Below, piece by piece: positions 1 to 4,916 of a stretch of 6,543 nucleotides of DNA; within the stretch, counting starts at the first letter, position 1; each line of letters begins with the position of its first letter. The position numbers were made by a program, and so were the translations under genes. Location of the stretch: NCBI GenBank assembly GCA_029824495.1, contig JALGXY010000069.1, positions 1 through 6,543 on the forward strand, in the 5' to 3' direction. This stretch comes from Fimbriimonadia bacterium. GTDB taxonomy: Bacteria; Armatimonadota; Fimbriimonadia; Fimbriimonadales; Fimbriimonadaceae. The notes under the pieces are model-generated. The model made no database searches, had not been told where the DNA came from, and saw only the letters and a list, made by a program, of their open reading frames with translations.

Positions 1-284
1 GGGCTCACTCTGAGTCGCTTCTGATCGAATTCAAATCAGATGCTCCGAGGGAAGAAGATGTGTTGCAGGCATTTGCAGATGCCCCGGGAATCAGGGTGGT
101 TGATGACCGCGCTTCTGGACACTTCCCGATGCCGCTTGAAGCTGGTGGCGCCGATGACGTTCTGGTGGGGCGCATCCGACGCGACCCAACCAATCCCAAA
201 GGGCTGCTGCTGTTCGTATCTGGTGATCAGATTCGCAAAGGTGCTGCCCTGAACGCCCTGCAGATCGCCGAAGCCCTCCTGTAG
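1..284 (+). CDS. asd: Aspartate-semialdehyde dehydrogenase, C-terminal part (5' end outside window)
   Basis: This is the last 93 codons of a gene entering from the left edge; the first complete codon begins at base 3 and the TAG stop is at 282-284. The enzyme makes L-aspartate 4-semialdehyde by NADPH-dependent reduction of aspartyl phosphate in the cytoplasm, the branch point to lysine/diaminopimelate, threonine and methionine. The visible start reads AHSESLLIEF, matching the family's GHSE segment whose His is the catalytic acid/base. It is followed by VVDDRASGHFPMPLEAGG, then DDVLVGRIRRDP, and the typical ending DQIRKGAALNALQIAEALL. The catalytic Cys and NADP-binding half lie outside the window. 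leuD follows after 19 nt on the same strand, suggesting co-transcription. The identification is secure; whether the missing part is intact cannot be judged. Confidence 0.95.
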   Translation, partial: AHSESLLIEFKSDAPREEDVLQAFADAPGIRVVDDRASGHFPMPLEAGGADDVLVGRIRRDPTNPKGLLLFVSGDQIRKGAALNALQIAEALL

Positions 285-303
285 ATGCCAAACTAGAGCG
301 CAC

Positions 304-927
304 ATGGCTGGATTCAATACGCATCAGGGTCGCCTGGCTGTCTACAACGCAGATCAGGTCGATACGGACCGGATCATTCCTGCTCGCTACCTGAGCAGAG
401 TCTCGCGGCAAGGTTACGGTGAGCTTCTGTTCTCTGATGTGCGAGGCGCAGATTTTCCGCTCGATCAGCCGGAGGCCGATGGCGCGACTATTCTTGTTGC
501 TGGCACCAACTTTGGGTGCGGCTCATCAAGAGAGCATGCGGTCTGGGCAATTCAGCAGGCTGGCTTCAAGGCCGTCATCGCAAGAATAGAGGCTGGATCA
601 CCTGGTTTCAGCGATATTTTCAGGCAGAATTCGGCGAACTGCGGGCTGCTCCTGATCGAACTGCCTGCGGACTCCCATGCCAAAGTGGCAGGTCTTGGAT
701 CAGGCGCAGAGGTGACGATTGATCTTCCGAAGCAGGTGGTGGAAGCATCCGGCGAATCCCACCCCTTTGAAATCAATCCGGCCGTGAAGGATCAGCTTCT
801 GAAAGGGCTTGATCTAGTCGGCACTACTCTGGAGTTTGCGGGGCAGATCGACAAGTTTGAAGAGGGCTGGTCGGCATTCGCTCCAACAGGCGACACGGCG
901 AACGGTGCCGGCGCGTCAAAAGGATAA
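304..927 (+). CDS. leuD: 3-isopropylmalate dehydratase small subunit
   Basis: LeuD pairs with the iron-sulfur subunit LeuC to isomerise 2-isopropylmalate to 3-isopropylmalate in leucine synthesis (cytoplasm). The 207 residues are close to the usual length of about 200. Family marks are DQVDTDRIIPARYL at residues 17-30, the swivel-domain signature GTNFGCGSSREHA at 67-79, SDIFRQNSANCGLLLIEL at 103-120, and the C-terminal LLKGLDLVGTTLE at 165-177. Between AVIA and SDIF it reads RIEAGSPGF, about five residues longer than the common APSFADIF form. The last roughly 15 residues are Gly/Ala-rich and probably disordered. The ATG at 304 is preceded only by a weak AGAG at 295-298. No leuC is visible nearby, so the partner is encoded elsewhere or upstream. 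A homoaconitase or methylmalate-type small subunit is possible, as these are close relatives. Confidence 0.93.
   Translation: MAGFNTHQGRLAVYNADQVDTDRIIPARYLSRVSRQGYGELLFSDVRGADFPLDQPEADGATILVAGTNFGCGSSREHAVWAIQQAGFKAVIARIEAGSPGFSDIFRQNSANCGLLLIELPADSHAKVAGLGSGAEVTIDLPKQVVEASGESHPFEINPAVKDQLLKGLDLVGTTLEFAGQIDKFEEGWSAFAPTGDTANGAGASKG
918..924 (+). promoter_or_regulatory. Shine-Dalgarno of the DUF192 gene inside the leuD 3' end
   Basis: AAAAGGA lies in the last codons of leuD, 6 nt before the ATG at 931. Because the leuD stop (TAA, 925-927) and the next ATG are separated by one codon (GTT), ribosomes ending leuD could restart directly. This supports translational coupling and fixes the DUF192 start. 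Confidence 0.6.
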
Positions 928-930
928 GTT

Positions 931-1443
931 ATGGTCATCTCCGCAGCCATTGCCACGGTTGTTCTTACACCTGCGCTGCTCAGCCAAGAGAAGCAGGAAG
1001 AGAAGAAGGAACGCAAGTGGCGGCACGTGCCGCAGCGTCAGTTCCAGTTGAAGGATCTTCAGGTCGTAAAGCTGAAGCTCAACAAGAAGCATGAGTACAC
1101 GTGCTGGGTCATGGACCGCGAAGCAAAGCGCCAGGAAGGAATGATGTTCCTTGAGAGCAGCGACTGGAAGAAGAACGAAGGAATGATCTTCGCCTTCAAA
1201 CGTGCTCAGCCGCTTAGCTTCTGGATGAAGAACACCTACGTTCCGCTCGATATTGCCTATCTGGACGGGAACGGCAAGATCCTGAACATGTACACGATGC
1301 AGCCCCTTGATGTGACAACGAATTTCTACAGCAAGGGCTACGCTAAGTACGCGGTCGAGCTGAAAGCTGGAACCTTTAAGAAGCTGAAGATCAAGGCCGG
1401 AATGCGGTTCGAGATTCCGAAGACTGTCAAGCCTAAGAACTGA
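931..1443 (+). CDS. DUF192 family protein, probably exported or membrane-anchored
   Basis: This 170-residue protein carries a DUF192 domain, a small widespread family of unknown biochemical function, often exported. The family pattern is clear: a basic/polar strand at 45-65, EGMMF at 69-73, GMIFAF at 84-89, FWMKNTYVPLDIAYLD at 97-112, and the closing AKYAVELKAGTFKKLKIKAG at 138-157. Residues 2-18 form a hydrophobic stretch resembling a signal peptide or N-terminal anchor, but no Lys/Arg precedes it, which is atypical for Sec. Residues 19-35 are very highly charged (EKQEEKKERK). The ATG at 931 is the first possible start, since an in-frame TAA lies 6 nt upstream and GTT is not a start codon. 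The gene is coupled to leuD by a 3-nt gap, yet no functional link to leucine synthesis is evident. Family assignment is strong; function is unknown. Confidence 0.88.
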   Translation: MVISAAIATVVLTPALLSQEKQEEKKERKWRHVPQRQFQLKDLQVVKLKLNKKHEYTCWVMDREAKRQEGMMFLESSDWKKNEGMIFAFKRAQPLSFWMKNTYVPLDIAYLDGNGKILNMYTMQPLDVTTNFYSKGYAKYAVELKAGTFKKLKIKAGMRFEIPKTVKPKN

Positions 1444-1460
1444 GCGACCCGCTCAATTTT
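1441..1460 (+). terminator. Weak intrinsic terminator after the DUF192 gene
   Basis: A perfect 6-bp stem TGAGCG/CGCTCA (1441-1446 with 1450-1455) encloses a 3-nt loop ACC and is followed by ATTTT. The stem begins in the DUF192 stop codon itself. The stem and the T-run are both short, so termination may be partial, but the position is where the asd-leuD-DUF192 unit should end. Confidence 0.5.
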
Positions 1461-1536
1461 GGGCTGAAAGATCAAATCAGGATCATCGTTGACTGGATTT
1501 CCTGTGCCTGCCTACTCAGGGGGATCGATTATCTAG

Positions 1537-2493
1537 ATGAGCATTGAGTACAGAAATTTGAACCTGGAACAGGATGCAGCGGCTGTGGCCGCAATCGTGA
1601 CCCGCACCAGCAACCATCCTCTTGCAGCCGAGTCGTTCGAGCACGGTGTCCGTTGCTGGCGACCCGAAAACCCCGTGTTGAGACAGGTTGCGGTCGTTGA
1701 TGGTCAGGTCGTGGGCTACCTGCGGGTCGGCCTGGATACAGACAATCCCAAGAACGCGTTTCTGCTGACGATCGTAGTCGATCACCCCTTTCAGCGACGA
1801 GGCATCGGCTCGCATCTCTTTGAATTGACGACGGAGTTTGTGGATGATCATCGACCTGGAGCCCTTCTCGCAATACTGGCTGGTCCTGAGCCCGTCTGCA
1901 TGAGGTTTGCCGAAAAGCGCCAGTTTGTTAAGGTTGCAGAGCTGTTCGACTCTTATCTAGACCTGGAGTTGTTCGATCTTGACTTGCACCTTAAAGCGAT
2001 TCGCGCTGCTGAAAACGCCGGGTATCGGATCACAACGCTTGCTGAGTTTGATCTTAACGAAGAGACACGCCGGGCGTTCTACGAACAGTTTGCCAAGGCA
2101 GACAAGGATACGCCCGGCCAGGAACTTTACGGGACCGAGCCCTGGGAGGCGTTCGACGCCCTTGTGTTCGGATCTAAGACTTTTAATCCCCAGGCGACCG
2201 CCGTTGCAATGAAGGGAGATCAATTTGTCGGTTTCAGCACCATTCACAAATCCACGGCAGCGGAAGAGGGCGAGATGTTCACAGGCTTCACCGGTGTGGT
2301 TCCGGAAGAGCGAGGCAAGGGGCTTGCCTATGCCGTCAAGGTCAAAGGGATTGAGTACTGCCTGAGCCAAGGCGGGAAGCGGATCAAGACTGAAAACGAT
2401 ACGAGAAATCAGCCGATGCTGGCGGTCAACCGAAAGCTGGGATTCGAGCCTCAGGATGGAGAACTCGTCTACGTTCGAGAGCTCGACTGGTGA
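1537..2493 (+). CDS. Tandem-domain GNAT N-acetyltransferase
   Basis: The 318-residue protein contains two GNAT (GCN5-related acetyltransferase) folds in one chain. Domain 1 spans about residues 1-145, with strands VAVVDGQVVGYLRV (51-64) and acetyl-CoA motif A VVDHPFQRRGIGSHLF (80-95). Domain 2 spans about 160-318, with VGFSTIH (231-237), motif A GVVPEERGKGLA (253-264), the conserved TENDTRNQPMLAVNRKLGF (285-303), and a C-terminal strand. Both motif A copies keep the R/Q-x-x-G-x-G/A pyrophosphate loop, so both could bind acetyl-CoA. Size and architecture resemble mycothiol synthase MshD and many unassigned double-GNAT proteins; nothing here indicates mycothiol, and the substrate is unknown. 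ATG 1537 is the first start after an in-frame TAG at 1534. AGGGGGA (1518-1524) is a possible but distant ribosome site (12 nt). The gene stands alone after a 93-nt gap and meets the esterase gene tail to tail. Confidence 0.85.
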   Translation: MSIEYRNLNLEQDAAAVAAIVTRTSNHPLAAESFEHGVRCWRPENPVLRQVAVVDGQVVGYLRVGLDTDNPKNAFLLTIVVDHPFQRRGIGSHLFELTTEFVDDHRPGALLAILAGPEPVCMRFAEKRQFVKVAELFDSYLDLELFDLDLHLKAIRAAENAGYRITTLAEFDLNEETRRAFYEQFAKADKDTPGQELYGTEPWEAFDALVFGSKTFNPQATAVAMKGDQFVGFSTIHKSTAAEEGEMFTGFTGVVPEERGKGLAYAVKVKGIEYCLSQGGKRIKTENDTRNQPMLAVNRKLGFEPQDGELVYVRELDW

Positions 2494-2497
2494 GCCG

Positions 2498-3373
2498 TCA
2501 GAGCAGTCCCTGCCGTTTGAGCCAATCTATCGATTGATCGAACCACGCGCTGGAGTCTTGATTTGGACGGCCGAGTCCAAATCCGTGCCCGCCCTGGTCG
2601 TATTCACGAAGCTCCGTGGAGACGCTGCTCTTTCTCAAGGCTTCGTGATAGACGCGGCTGTTTTCGATGCGCACGCTCTTATCATCCAGCGAATGGGCCA
2701 GAAAGGCAGGTGGGGTGGCTGCGGTCACGTGCTGCTCTGGTGAAAGTTTTGCCGCGAATCTGTTGTCAGTTTTGCGGTCTCCCAGCAGGTTGTTGCGTGA
2801 CCCCCGGTGGGCAAAGCTCTCGGTAAACGAAATCACAGGATAGACAAGGATGCTGAAGCTGGGCCGACTCAGGTCTTCGCTGCCATCAGTACCAGGAGCA
2901 GGGAATCTGTTCCAAAGAGAAGAGGCCGATGCTGCCAGGTGGCCGCCGGCAGAGAAGCCAAGGATTCCGACCTTTCGCTTATCTAGGCCGTATTGGCCAG
3001 CATTAAGCCGTATCCGGCGCACCGACATCAGCGCATCCCAGATTGGGGCTGGGTGGATGCTGCCGTCGGCGGGCAGTCTGTACTTCAGCACAAAGGCGTC
3101 GATGCCTTTGCTGGCGTACTTTTGGGCGACCTGATAGCCTTCATGTTCGACCGCGAGAATCGAGTAAGCGCCCCCGGGGCAGATGATGATTGCCGCGCCC
3201 GTCTTTGATCCTTGTGCGGGAAAGTGGGTGAGGGTAGGAGTCGAGACCCTGTTGAGTCGGCCGCTGTTGGCCTGGATCTCACCTAGATCCCGATAGAGGG
3301 GCGGCTCGCCAGGCCAGACCGGAAACTCCCGCGGAGCTTCTAGACCTGCCAGGGCGAGCACCAGACTCAGCAT
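2498..3373 (-). CDS. Alpha/beta-hydrolase, acetyl-esterase / BD-FAE type, probably exported
   Basis: This 291-residue serine hydrolase resembles the esterases that remove acetyl or feruloyl groups from plant polysaccharides, sometimes called endo-1,4-beta-xylanase B-like. After a short hydrophobic N-terminus (residues 1-13) comes the typical mature opening FPVWPGEPP (17-25). The oxyanion-hole strand is IIICPGGAY (62-70), the nucleophile elbow GFSAGGH gives Ser141, the acid is probably Asp231 in HSLDDKSV (227-234), and the base is His263 in GGHGFGLG. The triad is complete, so it should be active. The usual Pro after DDxxV is Arg235 here. The signal-like segment is short and has no basic residue, but cannot be longer because an in-frame stop lies 6 nt upstream of the ATG. 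It is encoded 3 nt after lysS and likely translated from the same mRNA. The natural substrate is not deducible from the context. Confidence 0.88.
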   Translation of the reverse strand: MLSLVLALAGLEAPREFPVWPGEPPLYRDLGEIQANSGRLNRVSTPTLTHFPAQGSKTGAAIIICPGGAYSILAVEHEGYQVAQKYASKGIDAFVLKYRLPADGSIHPAPIWDALMSVRRIRLNAGQYGLDKRKVGILGFSAGGHLAASASSLWNRFPAPGTDGSEDLSRPSFSILVYPVISFTESFAHRGSRNNLLGDRKTDNRFAAKLSPEQHVTAATPPAFLAHSLDDKSVRIENSRVYHEALRKSSVSTELREYDQGGHGFGLGRPNQDSSAWFDQSIDWLKRQGLL

Positions 3374-3376
3374 CGA

Positions 3377-4858
3377 TCAGTCCTCGTCGTCTTGGTTGGC
3401 CTGATTGTGCTCGGGCTTCATCATCGGGAAGAGGAGAATCTCCCTCAGATGATCCGCACCTGTGAGCAGCATCGCCATGCGGTCGATTCCGATGCCGACA
3501 CCGCCAGTAGGCGGCATGCCGCTTTCAAGTGCGTAGATGAAGTCCTCGTCCATCGGGTGAGCCTCTTCGTCGCCCTTTTCGCGTTCTCCAAGCTGCTGAT
3601 CGAACCGCTCACGCTGGTCGATCGGGTCGTTGATCTCGCTGAATGCGTTGCAGATTTCGCGGCCGAGGACATAGCCTTCGAAGCGGCGGGTAAATCCTGG
3701 TCGATTTGGATCTTTCTTTGCCAAGGGTGATGTCTCAATCGGGTAGCCCACGACAAACGTCGGCTCCTGAAGATTCGGCTCGACGAAGACCTCGAGCAGC
3801 TTCTCAATCAGGCCGCCAAGGTTGTTCTCGTCTCCTGCGTGGATCCGCTTGCCATTGCTCGGGTTCATCACCTCTCTTGATCCAAGAGCAGCCTTGGCGT
3901 TCTCGATTGAGCTGAGGTCGTCAGCGGTGAGGCCGGTTGCCTTCTCAATCTCCGTCAGCAGGTCCACGCGCTTCCAAGGCTTTCCAAACTCGAGCCCGTT
4001 TAGAGATGTTGTTTCAAACACCTCTTCGGCCACATGTTTGAAGCAGTCTTCTACGACCGCCATCATGTCCTCGAGATTGCTGTACGCCTCGTAAAACTCG
4101 AGCAGTGTGAATTCTGGATTGTGACGGTTGCTGACCCCTTCGTTTCGGAAGACTCTGCCGATCTCGTAGACCTTTGGGACGTCGCCGCAGATGATCCGCT
4201 TGAGATAGAGCTCCAGCGAGATGCGCATCTTGACGTCAAGCTCGTAGGCGTTGTAGTGAGTCAAGAACGGGCGCGCGGCGGCTCCTCCAGCTTCGAGCTG
4301 AAGCAGGGGCGTTTCGACTTCAAGATAGCCGCGATTGTCGAAGAACCGGCGAACCGATGACACGATGCGCGATCGATCGAGCAGTGATTTTCGAACGTCG
4401 TGGTTGATGATCAGGTCGAGGTGACGGTGGCGATACCGCTGCTCGGTGTCTTTGAGCTCATTCCAGGTCTCGCCGTCCTTCTCTTTGCCGAGCGGCAGAT
4501 TGTGGAGAGACTTGCTGAGAGGAGTCATCGACTTGACCATCACCGACTTCTCTTCAGTGCGTGTGAGGAACAGCTCACCTTCGATCCCAACGTGGTCCCC
4601 GATATCGAGCAGCTTGAAAGCGGCGAGGCCGTCGCCGTCTGAGATGTGTGCGAAGGCAGCTTTGCCCATGATGCGCAACGAGACGAGACGACCTGCGATT
4701 CGCACGGTCTCACCCTGCAGCTCGTCGTATCGATCTAGAAGCTCCTGCGGGCTGTGTTTGAACTCAAATCGCTCAACAGAATAGGGGTCAAAGCCCAGGT
4801 CACGCAACTTCTGCAGTTTTTCGAGACGGATCTCGCGGATCGACCGCTCCTCACTCAT
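3377..4858 (-). CDS. lysS: Lysyl-tRNA synthetase, class II
   Basis: The enzyme charges tRNA-Lys with lysine using ATP in the cytoplasm. The 493 residues match the usual length of about 500. The N-terminal OB-fold anticodon-binding domain covers about 50-115 (VRIAGRLVSLRIMGKAAFA at 52-70). The class II core has motif 1 FFDNRGYLEVETPLL (172-186), motif 2 YEIGRVFRNEG with RHNPEFTLLEFYEAY (231-259), and motif 3 GGVGIGIDRMAMLL (452-465). GDEEAHPMDEDF (429-440) is typical of LysRS and separates it from AspRS/AsnRS. Two oddities: the OB fold is about 15 residues shorter than normal at about 73-80, and there is an insertion of about 7 residues (GKEKDGET, 124-131) before the WNELKD segment. The C-terminus ends in an Asn/Asp-rich tail. 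Upstream is a -10 box but no Shine-Dalgarno, suggesting a leaderless start. The start fits the family, and the identification is certain. Confidence 0.97.
   Translation of the reverse strand: MSEERSIREIRLEKLQKLRDLGFDPYSVERFEFKHSPQELLDRYDELQGETVRIAGRLVSLRIMGKAAFAHISDGDGLAAFKLLDIGDHVGIEGELFLTRTEEKSVMVKSMTPLSKSLHNLPLGKEKDGETWNELKDTEQRYRHRHLDLIINHDVRKSLLDRSRIVSSVRRFFDNRGYLEVETPLLQLEAGGAAARPFLTHYNAYELDVKMRISLELYLKRIICGDVPKVYEIGRVFRNEGVSNRHNPEFTLLEFYEAYSNLEDMMAVVEDCFKHVAEEVFETTSLNGLEFGKPWKRVDLLTEIEKATGLTADDLSSIENAKAALGSREVMNPSNGKRIHAGDENNLGGLIEKLLEVFVEPNLQEPTFVVGYPIETSPLAKKDPNRPGFTRRFEGYVLGREICNAFSEINDPIDQRERFDQQLGEREKGDEEAHPMDEDFIYALESGMPPTGGVGIGIDRMAMLLTGADHLREILLFPMMKPEHNQANQDDED
3381..3385 (-). 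promoter_or_regulatory. Shine-Dalgarno of the esterase gene inside the lysS 3' end
   Basis: On the minus strand GAGGA occurs in the codons for the last Asp-Glu-Asp residues of LysS, 7 nt before the esterase ATG (3373). With TGA, one codon (TCG) and then ATG, it supports translational coupling and the chosen esterase start. Confidence 0.6.
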
Positions 4859-4866
4859 TGCGGGAG

Positions 4867-4872
4867 ATTTTA
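4867..4872 (-). promoter_or_regulatory. Candidate -10 box of lysS (leaderless-type promoter)
   Basis: On the minus strand TAAAAT matches the bacterial -10 consensus TATAAT at 5 of 6 positions and ends 8 nt before the lysS ATG. Transcription would start at or one base before the ATG. A -35 match is poor: CTGAAT (4890-4895) at 17-bp spacing agrees at 3 of 6 positions. No Shine-Dalgarno is present between this box and the ATG; the only G-rich run (AGGGGGG, 4883-4889) is 24 nt away. This is seen in sequence only; no transcript evidence exists here. Confidence 0.45.
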
Positions 4873-4916
4873 GCTTAGATAGCCCCCCTATTCAGGGCAA
4901 TCGGCGACGGCTTGTC

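Noticed and set aside
285..296. Tiny ATG-CCA-AAC-TAG frame directly after the asd stop
   Set aside because: Three codons with no ribosome site and no run of regulatory codons (for example leucines), so there is no support for a leader peptide controlling leuD.
1489..1518. TTGACT (1489-1494) as a -35 box for the GNAT gene
   Set aside because: No acceptable -10 lies 16-18 bp downstream; the best hexamer (CCTACT) matches the consensus at only 3 of 6 positions. A promoter in this 93-nt gap is likely but cannot be placed.
1537..2493. Naming the double-GNAT protein mycothiol synthase (mshD)
   Set aside because: Size and two-domain layout fit, but no other mycothiol gene is present and the architecture is shared by many unrelated acetyltransferases.
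4034..4360. 108-codon plus-strand frame antisense to lysS (others at 3392-3730 and 4446-4784)
   Set aside because: These are reverse-frame shadows of a strongly conserved gene, with no start signals or recognisable product.
4859..4916. Terminator or riboswitch/T-box between the unknown gene and lysS
   Set aside because: Only 58 nt are available, with no stem plus T-run and no room for a T-box; the short GC-rich repeats do not form a convincing hairpin.
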